This document shows, in pieces, positions 49,001-53,691 of a stretch of DNA of 64,000 bases. Within the stretch, counting starts at the first letter, position 1, and each line of letters opens with the position of its first letter. This DNA is from Choristoneura fumiferana (taxonomy: Eukaryota; Arthropoda; Insecta; Lepidoptera; Tortricidae), in contig NC_133472.1 in the NCBI RefSeq assembly GCF_025370935.1, forward strand, positions 27,958,702 to 28,022,701, given 5' to 3'. The notes under the pieces are model-generated. The model was not told the DNA's origin. It did no database searches and was given only the letters and a program-made list of their open reading frames with translations. A program made the position numbers and the translations under genes.

Positions 49001-52000
49001 TGCGCTGCGGCGCAGTTGCCGAAGACACCCTTTATACTTAGCACTTAGGTACGAGTAGGTACTTACCTACTGTCGATTTGGTGATCATAACTGCGTTTTC
49101 ACACAAATTACTTACGAGTATTGTATCGCAAATCGAATCTCCTTGCGCTGCGCTGCTGCTTGGCTGCGTACAATAAATAATTATCTCTAACTACATTGTT
49201 TCTTTAATTTCAGGAGCCTTCTTGGTATTGTCCAATCCGCATTTCTTGTACGCTGACCCAGCCTATTTAAATGGTGTTATCGGCTTGACACCAGACCCTG
49301 AAAAGCACAGGGTATCTTTGGACTTAGAACCTGTAAGTAGATAGCCCACTAATTTATCTATAAATGTGAAAGTTTGTAAGTCTGTATGTTTGTTTGTTAC
49401 GTCACGTCTTCACGTCTAAACCGCTGAAACAATTTAGATGAAATACGGTATGCAGAGTTTGACTCCCGGGGAAGGACATAGGATAGTTTTTATCCTGGAA
49501 AATTCCATAGTTCCCGCAGGATAGCGATATAAACGATTTCTACGCGGACGGAGTCGCGGGCAACAGCTAGTAAGGAAATAAAGAAAACTTAGTACTTACC
49601 TTATATCTCTAATATATAAAATTCTCGTGTCACATTGTTTGTGACCAAACTCCTCCAATACCTCCAAAACTTGACCGATTTTTGTGAATTATTTTGTGTA
49701 TATTCGGTAGGTCTGAGAATAGGACGTAAACTATATTTCATACTTCTACGCGGACGGAGTCGCGGGAAATAGCTAGTGTCTATATAAAACATGGTGTAGA
49801 TACTTATTACACTACCATAAGGGCTACGAGCTCAAAACCTTAAATTAGCAAATTGTAAATTGAATGTTAAATAGAAAATATTTTAGGGTAATCTATTCGT
49901 ATTTTTTATGCAACTTAAATTTTTAATGGATTTAAAAAACCTTTGAAGTTACTGTGCTTATTAAGTTCTGGTTATAGTAGGTACATGTAATACCATTTTG
50001 TGTCTCAATAATTAAAAATATCGTCCTGGGTCCTGTCTTAAATGTACCTAACTGATTATAGTGCTTAAAACCTAGATGAGTATTTTTTTTTAATTTTGGA
50101 AATTAATGAAGCATATTTAAAGTAAATTTTTCATTCAATATTTTCTATTCGTAGGTACTTACTAAGTAATTTTAAAAATAACTTCCGAAAGCACAAAATA
50201 TTGAATGAAAAATTAACTTTAAATATGCTTCATTATTGCTTTTCTGATGGTATCTTATCTACTCTACGACTCACGAGGATGCGAATTTTGTTAATTGCAA
50301 AGTATTTTTATAAACGTTTTTTCGGCTTCCAGAACACTGGCATCGTACTAAGAGGAAGTGCGAGAGCGCAGTTTAATGTATTCTTGCGGCCGATAACTCG
50401 GATAAGTGCAACTGCTAATCTACCAAACACCCTAACACCCATTTTTTGGATCGAAGAGGTAAGTTCAAAAGATTTTATAACAAAAAATTTAACTGACTAC
50501 AAAAAAACCATGTGAATAATTTTCTAACTCAGCACGAGCCAGCAGGAATGGACCTATAGTCATCTACCTCACCTACGCACAATATGTTGGGCTTCAACCA
50601 ATCCTGCTCTCTCGTGCTGAGGCACCGACCGACTTCAGACTGGTAGAAAATTAATTTCATGGTTTTTTGTAGTAGGTTAAATTTTTTGTTTTAATTTTTT
50701 TTTCCAAGTTTTTAGTGTAAATAATCTAAGATACAATAGTTTAATATCAACTGCTCTTCACCTTTTACGAAAGATTGCTTTTTCCGATGCAGAGACGTTC
50801 ATTATTGAGGAGTCCTGTTGCTTCACCACCGGTTTTACCATATGCATTACGAGGAGCATAAATTTCTTAGCAACTGTGTTAAAGTAATTACAATTCAAAC
50901 CGTGAAATACTTGTTATTGAGTAGTAACTCCGATGGTCAACTGTGGCTTTCATCATCAGTTCCACTTCACCAAATGATGATTTTCAGGAGCAAATGCACG
51001 AGTTACTACTAAATATATCCAATTTACTATAGGTGTCCCTACAACATTTGAAGAGTTCCCTCGATTTCCTTAAGATCCAATCACCAGATCCTGATTTGGT
51101 GCTTATGGGATCTAATTGAAGACATTCCTAAACGAACGCAAAAAGAAAATTCATCGGTTTATAAATGATAGAGTTATGAGGTAACAAACATAAAAAAAAT
51201 ACAATCGAATAGAGAACCTGCTCCTTTTTTGAAGTCGGTTGAAAAGTACAGTGAACGAAAAACAAGACGAATACAAATGTCACGCAAGCTAAAAGCTCCC
51301 AGCTCAGTCTGTACGAAGTTTATTAAGTACCTACTTAAATAATCTTGTATCTACGTATTGCAGTTTGTGTTGCAAACAGATTAAATTTCACTGATAATAA
51401 GTAGCTACTGTAATTTAAGCCGTGGTGGCCTAGTGGTTTGACCTATCGCCTCTCAAGCAGAGGGTCGTGGGTTCGAACCCCGGCTCGCACCTCTGAGTTT
51501 TTCGAAATTCATGTGCGGAATTACATTTGAAATTTACCACGAGCTTTGCGGTGAAGGAAAACATCGTGAGGAAACCTGCACAAACCTGCGAAGCGATTCA
51601 ATGGTGCGTGCGAAGTTCCCAATCCGCACTGGGCCCGCATGGGAACTATGGCCCAAGCCCTCTTGTTCTGAGAGGAGGCCTATGCCCAGCAGTGGGACGT
51701 ATATAGGCTGGGATGACTGTAATTTACGGAAACCTATGAAAACAATAATGACGTGTGCGTTAATAACAGGAGAAATGAAAAAGCGGCGAAGTCGATTTTT
51801 TATGACTCTGACAATGCTTTGATCTCCTACACTATACGACATTACATTAACCTTTCTCTTGGGCTTGATCCGTAACGCACGTCTCGGTTTTTATTGACGT
51901 TGCATTAAAAACAACCATCACAAATGTCATTACTCTAAGCTCAGCGGTTGCTATTTCGAGATTTTATCCCTATCCCCTGGGAATATCAAGATTAGAAGTA

Positions 52001-53682
52001 GCCTATGTTTTATTCCAGATGTCCAGCTATCTATATACGAAATTTCATCCAAATCCATCTAGCCGTTTCATTGTGAAGGAGTAACACAAACATACTCACT
52101 CACTCGCTGACAAACTTTCGCATTTATAATATAGCTTTTACCCGCGGCTTCGCTCGCGTGAGCCTAAATCAAATCAAAGAAGCAAGCAATCAAGCAAGCA
52201 TGCAAGTGAACATGTTAAAAAGCACGTAATTATGCAAGAAATAGTGCAAGCAATCATACAAGCAAGCAAGCCAGGAGAAAGCATGCAAGCAAACATCTAA
52301 GCAAGCTTGCAAGTGAGCATGTAAGCAAGCATGCAAGCAAGCATGTAAACAAGCATGCAAGCAAGCATTCAAGCAAGCATGCAAGCAAGCATCTAAGCAA
52401 GCTTGCAAGCAAGCATGCATTCAGGCATGCAAGTAAGCATATAGGCAAACATGCATGCAAGTATGCAAGCCAGAATGCTAGCAAGCATGCAAATAACAGA
52501 CTAAGCAAGCATACTCCCAAAGGTGCAAGCAATAAATGCGCTTGCAAGTTATTTAGTTTAAATATTTATTACTTCGCACGTGTAAATCATTAGATACAGG
52601 GGTTGAATATAGAGATTCTGGGATTTTACAGAATTCCCGTGGGAATTCCCGAAAACTAAATCGTGGTTTTCATTGACGTTGCATTAAAAACAACCATTCC
52701 AAATTTCGTTACTCTTAGCTCAGCGGTTGTTATTTCGGTTTTATCCTTAACCCGAGGGAATATCGGGATAAAAAGTAGGTAGCCTATGTTTTATTCTAGA
52801 TGTCCAGCTACATACCTCACTCACAAACTTTCGCATTTATACTAACCATATACCTATCATTTACCTATTACTATTTATTTAATATTTACCTATTAGTAGG
52901 ATTAGTAATATGTGCTATCAGGGTAATGGAGCGAAAAAAGTGCTCAAAAGTGTGTTTTATTAAATTTTATCTATGAATATTGTATTAATTTTATACAAGA
53001 GTTGTTTCGTGTTGATACACTTTTGAAAACCTTGCCCACCAGAATGCCACTGGAATCTTTTCATAGTAAATGATGGCATACGAAGTACGATGGCAAAACA
53101 TTTATAGTCACTTCATCTGTAACTTCATAAAAAATATATGTATTAATTAAATGGTGATGGTGAAGTTATCTATCTGCTATATTGTAGATTAAAATTGCCT
53201 ACTACTAGTAGGTAGGTACCTATACTATCCAAATCAAAATAGGAGCCACGTGAGTTTCACTCGTAAAACGAAAGTACCTACCTGCTAATAAACATAATTA
53301 TTTCTTGTCTAAAAAATGTTTTTATCAATACAACATACATAATAAAATACAAATACTTTCAATTAAATGTATACAGATAAAAACGTATAAATGTATTTTT
53401 GATTTCATTTACCAATGGAACTCAAGCGGCCCTTATTTTTTATTTTATTTTGACTAGTAAATCAGCAAGTTTTAACTGTCTCAACTGTTTCAGGGTGTAG
53501 TGATGCCAGAAGAATATCAAGACGAGCTGAAGGATAGATTGTTGTCACCTTTGAGGCTAGTCGATATTCTAGTACCAGTGTTAGTTGCTGTCAGCTGCCT
53601 GGTACTAGTGTTAGGTATTGGCTTAACTGTCCGAGCGAGATTAAACAGACCGGCAGATAACTTACTTTATGACACTAACTAA
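18921..53682 (+). CDS. CD36-superfamily receptor (class B scavenger receptor / SNMP-like), nine exons, 512 aa
   Basis: CD36 proteins are two-pass membrane glycoproteins with a large extracellular lipid-binding loop. Exons: 18921-19037, 21412-21569, 22240-22381, 31227-31487, 31987-32231, 32693-32874, 49214-49332, 50333-50458, 53494-53682. Phases join throughout and total 512 codons, the family's usual length. An N-terminal membrane segment (about aa 7-28) and a C-terminal one (about 471-494) frame the ectodomain. Family hallmarks are FNITNSDEVL, EIGPYIYK, SFSLFGYRNG, CNSINGTD, GCFCLNLTRG, LSNPHFLYAD, NTGIVLRG and PIFWIEEG; ectodomain cysteines are retained (LPIC, LPC, QC, DIC, GCFC, GC, SC). 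Whether it is an SNMP or another class B receptor I cannot tell. Introns occupy about 33 kb, and intron 6 hosts a lysozyme gene. Start: first in-frame ATG, followed at once by the membrane segment. Confidence 0.92.
19561..19700. mobile_element. 140-bp palindromic MITE
   Basis: TCGAGGAAACTGAATCACGT at the left edge is exactly inverted at the right edge (ACGTGATTCAGTTTCCTCGA). The match continues into ACCAGGGTGGAACCTTT with one mismatch. Confidence 0.75.
19893..19990. mobile_element. Short MITE, ACTGAGCGGCA-end family (diverged)
   Basis: CCGGCAAAAAAATCTGGCCC, then TCAAATGTACCTATGCATTA and AATTTTGTATGTAGAGT match the copy at 26448-26562. The right end carries TGTGTCGCAGAGTATA. Confidence 0.5.
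21412..21569 (+). CDS. CD36-family exon 2
   Basis: The acceptor TTTTTAG ends at 21411 and the donor GTAAGT starts at 21570. It encodes EVALHEGTVQMERFETIPFP, then LTFKIRVFNITNSDEVLTGG and VPVVNEIGPYIY; AA is left to join G of exon 3 (Lys). The N-glycosylation site NIT and the EIGPY motif are CD36 hallmarks. Confidence 0.93.
21570..22239 (+). other. CD36-family intron 2
   Basis: A GTAAGT...TTTCAG intron of 670 bp. Nothing recognisable inside. Confidence 0.7.
22240..22381 (+). CDS. CD36-family exon 3
   Basis: Acceptor AATTTTCAG, donor GTGAGG. Encodes FLRTRSITDRGDDTLDYYIT, then DQFEFDAEGSYPHTEDDLLT and IANVPYH; ends on a complete codon. Confidence 0.9.
23208..23715 (+). mobile_element. TTAA-flanked MITE, copy 1 (508 bp)
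   Basis: Begins GGGGCTACCCGAGGTTTTCA and ends GGGGCATGGGATCCCC, with TTAA immediately on both sides (23204-23207, 23716-23719). The same sequence occurs in inverse orientation at 29248-29762. Short imperfect TIRs (GGGGNTNCC) and TTAA duplication fit a non-autonomous piggyBac-type element. The small ORFs inside are not conserved between the copies. Confidence 0.75.
25558..25670 (+). repeat. Dispersed repeat with an intact TTAA, empty-site reference
   Basis: TTAACCCCCGACGCAAAAAT, then CTATGTGTGTCTGTGTGTCT and GTAGCTCTTAAATGGGTGGA. A second copy at 29205-29863 (opposite strand) is split at this TTAA by MITE copy 2. Confidence 0.7.
25828..25998. mobile_element. 171-bp palindromic MITE, GGTACCATCA ends
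   Basis: GGTACCATCAGCCAAATATG is inverted against TATTTGGTTGATGGTACC at the right. Further inward pairing includes GTGGTCTACC against GATAGACCTC, and TTGACAGACAT-type sequences. Confidence 0.65.
26448..26562. mobile_element. MITE, ACTGAGCGGCA-end family (near-perfect hairpin)
   Basis: TACTCAGC...AAATGTATGCAGTAATAGGC then AATTTTGTATGTAG is followed by its reverse complement CTACATACAAAATTACCTAT then TACTGCATACATTTGAGGGC. It ends TTGCCGCTCAGTA. Confidence 0.7.
27605..27803. mobile_element. 199-bp MITE, ACACCGTATC ends
   Basis: ACACCGTATCATGCCATGAC then CGTAATAGG, against CTATTACGGTCATGGTAG then GTAGGATACGGTGT. No coding content; the forward and reverse ORFs overlap the hairpin. Confidence 0.6.
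28245..28418. mobile_element. 174-bp near-perfect palindrome
   Basis: The left arm, from AGTGTAAGTTTTCGGTTACA through GTATGGAAACACGAACA, is repeated inverted to 28418 with about one mismatch over roughly 75 bp. The loop is only about 25 bp (TCGCAAACGTTCCGCTAGAG...). The long exact arms suggest a young MITE. Confidence 0.8.
28715..29160. mobile_element. Foldback element with an internal tandem duplication
   Basis: GTTCTACGAGCGTTGCAACC then GCTATCAGTTTCC is inverted at 29125-29160. Inside, a unit of about 68 bp (TATATGTGTATTAAAGATGA ... ATGCCACAGTTCAT) is present twice in tandem near 28757-28894. Its reverse complement (AACCATTGGTTATAACCTAG) lies near 28965-29000. Confidence 0.7.
29248..29762 (-). 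mobile_element. TTAA-flanked MITE, copy 2 (515 bp), inserted in another repeat
   Basis: Reverse-oriented copy of 23208-23715, with TTAA at 29244-29247 and 29763-29766. It splits a dispersed repeat whose uninterrupted form is at 25558-25670 (GTAGCTCTTAAATGGGTGGA). This documents an insertion with TTAA duplication. Confidence 0.8.
30728..30860. other. GC-rich island of unknown origin in CD36-family intron 3
   Basis: About 130 bp much richer in GC than its surroundings (GTGCAGCAGCGCCTGCAGGA, GCGCGGCGCGCGCAGGTCGG). The minus strand reads ADYALGSASLRATLPHVACA then RPARAALLQALLHAM, which looks protein-like, but I do not recognise it and see no clean splice sites. A captured exon fragment is possible. 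Confidence 0.3.
31014..31168. mobile_element. 155-bp MITE, ACAGTCGACTACAAA ends
   Basis: ACAGTCGACTACAAA with CGGCCAAAGTTACAAAATAT is inverted against ATATTTGTAACTTTGGCCGT and TTTGTAGTCGACCG. It ends about 60 bp before the acceptor of exon 4. Confidence 0.65.
31227..31487 (+). CDS. CD36-family exon 4
   Basis: Acceptor TTTGCAG, donor GTGAGT; 87 complete codons. Contains VRARDLFLDGLPIC, GRLPCTAIRG and ends MSFSLFGY. Noticeably more GC-rich than exons 2 and 8. Confidence 0.92.
31488..31986 (+). other. CD36-family intron 4, with a palindromic MITE at 31532-31657
   Basis: GT-AG intron. TTAATGATATTGTAAC...GGATAACGTCACGT is inverted against ACGTGAGTTATCCGTTACAA then TATCATTTAA; the middle carries GGGCTACGAAATAGCCCG, itself a hairpin. 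Confidence 0.65.
31987..32231 (+). CDS. CD36-family exon 5, with a GC splice donor
   Basis: The acceptor CACAG ends at 31986. Encodes RNGFPSPIYKVRRGINDPQD, VARIFSYDNSLRLRKWPEG, QCNSINGTDTGVHPPFLDR and IFAFKSDIC, then AG. Only a GC donor (AG|GCAAGT at 32232) gives the expected DICR-SVELRF junction with exon 6; the nearby GT at 32236 puts exon 6 out of frame. Confidence 0.9.
32232..32692 (+). other. CD36-family intron 5, GC-AG type
   Basis: Starts GCAAGT and ends GGCAG. The donor AG|GCAAGT is the favourable consensus for GC-AG introns. Nothing else is recognised in its 461 bp. Confidence 0.75.
32693..32874 (+). CDS. CD36-family exon 6: cysteine-rich segment
   Basis: Acceptor CCGGCAG, donor GTGTGT. 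Encodes SVELRFQFEHELFGVPALQY, SANEWYLDNHQGCFCLNLTR, GVTGPDGCLLSGAMELYSCV and leaves a G. The cysteines and the NLT glycosylation site match the family's disulfide-bonded region. Confidence 0.92.
32910..33412 (-). mobile_element. Palindromic MITE split by a LINE tail
   Basis: Left piece CAGTCGAACCATTTGATTCC then TGACTATCTGTAGAACGTTC; right piece AAAAGGGTCCGGAGTGGGTC then ACGATTCAGTTGGTTCGA. Together they match the uninterrupted copy at 37174-37320 in reverse. The insertion at 32963-33284 separates them. Confidence 0.7.
32963..33284 (-). mobile_element. RTE-like LINE 3' fragment (322 bp) with (TCA)n tail and 11-bp target duplication
   Basis: TCACAGTAGGT occurs at both edges (32952-32962, 33285-33295). 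The minus strand reads IENRRGIMLGHLIRHD, then GRRGRGRPKREFMDQAKEK and YQEVKALAERRTERRLLHRQ, the usual C-terminus of RTE-like reverse transcriptases in Lepidoptera. It ends in ATG/TGA repeats. A related fragment is at 51800-51895. Confidence 0.8.
36230..36358. mobile_element. 129-bp MITE, GTCAGCATCAAAAGTAGC ends
   Basis: GTCAGCATCAAAAGTAGC is inverted at GCTACTTTTGATGCTAGC; inner pairing includes GTCGTTTTAACA against GTAAAACGAC. Confidence 0.65.
37174..37320 (+). mobile_element. Uninterrupted 147-bp MITE, CCAACTGAATTGTGACCCAC ends
   Basis: The ends CCAACTGAATTGTGACCCAC and GTGGGTCAGGAATCAAACGG are imperfect inverted repeats. It serves as the empty-site version of the split copy at 32910-33412. 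Confidence 0.65.
38068..39660 (+). CDS. Secreted c-type lysozyme with Thr/Ser-rich C-terminal tail, intronless, 530 aa
   Basis: C-type lysozymes (GH22) hydrolyse the MurNAc-GlcNAc bond of peptidoglycan. A signal peptide (MVEVAWWSCALVALGALLPP, cleavage about aa 24) precedes a lysozyme domain (about aa 25-145) with the eight canonical cysteines (30, 51, 82, 88, 92, 106, 132, 143). The catalytic Glu56 (AYHESRFD) and Asp70 (SGDHGLLQIS) are both present, with a loop between them a few residues shorter than usual. Ordinary family members are about 140 aa; here about 385 further residues are Thr/Ser/Lys-rich, mucin-like, with a lone RCLGC motif near the middle. The frame extends 11 codons upstream to a GTG, but ATG 38068 is the first Met and opens the signal peptide. 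It lies on the same strand inside intron 6 of the CD36-family gene. The lysozyme half is GC-rich and the tail AT-rich, hinting at a composite origin. Activity is plausible, but the tail's role is unknown. Confidence 0.88.
   Translation: MVEVAWWSCALVALGALLPPPARARVLERCELARELRRLGVRADHVPVWVCIAYHESRFDTAALNPGSGDHGLLQISELYWCGAGKACGLPCAALRDDDIADDVQCALRVYEEHTTLQGDGFLAWVVYPQHCKQNTKKYLADCSLPLKDANSTKLLEKSRSFNTADYKLNSTVELNPIIDELKPPYFSTTSNIGHRRNELEITDSSKVEPFKWQHVHFPNIDELSLPVFNQKMVKISESPPTLTTTLKPQEQTKRTENNEFTYKFTTAKPIATTKTNFKYNSMSSKTTPRASSSGSHFQPLKTTTTAPATVKPTTTTSKPRAPTAITSYSSTTTTSRTTSTTTTRLYQSPYSLNLKSLNFSKDAFSPAPLNKEVQKKQFRCLGCRTPSTTKPVLTLGLTTTPKPHSTSFFQKPVESIAANSSRSATTSSPLKKTTATTTVKTSTSTTWRTGSSRMFSQSANANKTVTTKKNSVFDLYLNTKRPQLSTFKFSPRGDSWYKRRIFFDGTTSPATPWKQNHGLSNNKDNNGGV
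39701..40113. mobile_element. MITE with CACCGTGTT ends downstream of the lysozyme gene
   Basis: CACCGTGTTTTTTATATCCG then TTAACTTC is inverted at GAAGTTAACGGATACTTATC ... AATAACACGGTG; both ends are flanked by TA. The first AATAAA after the lysozyme stop (39827-39832) lies inside this element, so it may supply the gene's polyadenylation signal. Confidence 0.6.
39827..39832 (+). terminator. Candidate polyadenylation signal of the lysozyme gene
   Basis: AATAAA about 170 bases after the stop; it falls within the MITE at 39701-40113. Confidence 0.4.
43677..43818. mobile_element. 142-bp MITE, TACAGTCAACGTCATAAATT ends
   Basis: TACAGTCAACGTCATAAATT then TATAAGTGATCA is inverted against TGATCACTTATTTATGACGC then TGACTGTA. 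It sits behind a TTTGAGAAAAGCAC motif like that ending the element at 1752. Confidence 0.65.
44606..44632 (+). repeat. (GT)n microsatellite
   Basis: About 11 GT units directly after CAGGCGTGATGTTT, at the 3' end of a dispersed repeat (CTCTGCCTACCCCATTTGGG). Confidence 0.85.
45623..46312. mobile_element. Foldback element, ACAGCCTTTTTCATAAAAA ends (about 690 bp)
   Basis: ACAGCCTTTTTCATAAAAAG is inverted at TTTTTTATGAATAAGGCTGT. Next inside are CATGATTCATAAACGTCTGT and ACAAGCGTTTATGAATCAT-like partners. The interior contains AAAATGGCCGCCAC and T-rich sequence without coding support. Confidence 0.65.
47267..48231 (-). mobile_element. Pogo-like transposon remnant with G-rich terminal inverted repeats
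   Basis: The ends GTAGGGGGGG...GGAGGGCATAACGGGGACG and CGTCCCCATTATGCCCCCCC...CCCTAC are inverted. Minus-strand 47905-47767 reads KKKSSRGSWSVESMKNAIDA then VLSKSAGYRKAAQLHG and, after a one-base shift, VPQTTLER: a pipsqueak-type HTH as found at the N-terminus of pogo-like transposases. No DDE domain remains, so it is non-autonomous. Confidence 0.65.
49214..49332 (+). CDS. CD36-family exon 7
   Basis: Acceptor TTTCAG, donor GTAAGT. Encodes (G)AFLVLSNPHFLYADPAYLNG, VIGLTPDPEKH and RVSLDLEP. The NPHF and LDLEP motifs are typical of class B scavenger receptors. Confidence 0.93.
49333..50332 (+). other. CD36-family intron 7
   Basis: GTAAGT...TTCCAG. Contains two pieces of the dispersed repeat ending GCGGACGGAGTCGCGGG and AGCTAG (49360-49572, 49600-49785), and a hairpin MITE at 50104-50236. 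Confidence 0.65.
50104..50236. mobile_element. 133-bp hairpin MITE upstream of CD36-family exon 8
   Basis: TAATGAAGCATATTTAAAGT then AAATTTTTCATTCAATATTTT is inverted at AAATATTGAATGAAAAATTA then ACTTTAAATATGCTTCATTA. Arms are about 40 bp with few mismatches. Confidence 0.75.
50333..50458 (+). CDS. CD36-family exon 8
   Basis: Acceptor GGCTTCCAG, donor GTAAGT; 42 codons: NTGIVLRGSARAQFNVFLRP, ITRISATANLPNTLTPIFWI, EE. A short palindromic MITE ends less than 100 bp upstream, and a larger hairpin starts about 25 bp downstream. Confidence 0.93.
50483..50690. repeat. Nested hairpin directly downstream of exon 8 donor
   Basis: TTTAACTGACTACAAAAAAA then CCATGTGAATAATTTTCTA pairs with TAGAAAATTAATTTCATGGT then TTTTTGTAGTAGGTTAAA. 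An inner pair CAGCACGAGCCAGCAGGA against TCCTGCTCTCTCGTGCTG follows. Confidence 0.7.
51418..51715 (+). mobile_element. Complete tRNA-derived SINE with 11-bp target-site duplication
   Basis: ACTGTAATTTA flanks it (51407-51417, 51716-51726). The head carries A box GTGGCCTAGTGG and B box GGTTCGAACCC (about 51472). The body contains GAAGGAAAACATCGTGAGGA and the end AGTGGGACGTATATAGGCTG then GGATG. The frame through it is not a gene. Confidence 0.88.
51800..51895 (-). mobile_element. RTE-like LINE fragment
   Basis: On the minus strand it corresponds to the KEKVNVMSYQEVKAL segment of the copy at 32963-33284 (shared CATTACATTAACCTT and AATGCTTTGATCTCCT-type text). Truncated at both ends. Confidence 0.55.
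52168..52545 (+). repeat. Degenerate (CAAG)/(CAAGCATG) minisatellite
   Basis: About 380 bp of CAAGCAAG, CATGCAAG and related 4- and 8-mers. It produces long minus-strand frames of Leu/Ala/Cys/His repeats that are not genes. Confidence 0.9.
53494..53682 (+). CDS. CD36-family exon 9: C-terminal membrane anchor
   Basis: Acceptor TGTTTCAG. Encodes GVVMPEEYQDELKDRLLSPL, then the hydrophobic RLVDILVPVLVAVSCLVLVL and a basic tail (RARLNRPADNLLYDTN), stop TAA. AATAAA follows at 53686. Confidence 0.92.
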   Translation, partial: GVVMPEEYQDELKDRLLSPLRLVDILVPVLVAVSCLVLVLGIGLTVRARLNRPADNLLYDTN

Positions 53683-53685
53683 GCT

Positions 53686-53691
53686 AATAAA
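53686..53691 (+). terminator. Polyadenylation signal of the CD36-family gene
   Basis: AATAAA lies four bases after the stop codon, with further AATAAA copies within 20 bp. This implies a very short 3' UTR unless a later site is used. Confidence 0.55.

Larger units (their letters stand above)
32875..49213 (+). other. CD36-family intron 6 (16.3 kb), hosts the lysozyme gene
   Basis: GTGTGT...TTTCAG. Apart from the lysozyme gene and listed elements it holds a repeat region at 34340-34960 (TAATAAATAATATT and AAAATAGTAGATCTGTCA each at least twice), a SINE body near 34515-34595, Helitron-like pieces near 36770-36840, and LINE-like 3' tails near 45190-45330 and 48740-48880 (AATAAAGAATA followed by CAATA or ATAC repeats). 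A dispersed repeat at 44450-44640 ends in (GT)n. Bases 40120-43650 show nothing recognisable. Confidence 0.7.
50459..53493 (+). other. CD36-family intron 8
   Basis: GTAAGT...TTTCAG. Contains a large hairpin (50483-50690), an adjoining dispersed repeat ending TTTTTGAAGTCGGTTGAAAA (about 50750-51243), a complete SINE, an RTE-like fragment (51800-51895), Helitron-like pieces and a CAAGCATG minisatellite. No extra exon is recognised. Confidence 0.65.

Noticed and set aside
52190..52547. Minus-strand Leu/Ala/Cys-rich ORFs
   Set aside because: Translation of a CAAG/CATG minisatellite; no non-repetitive sequence.
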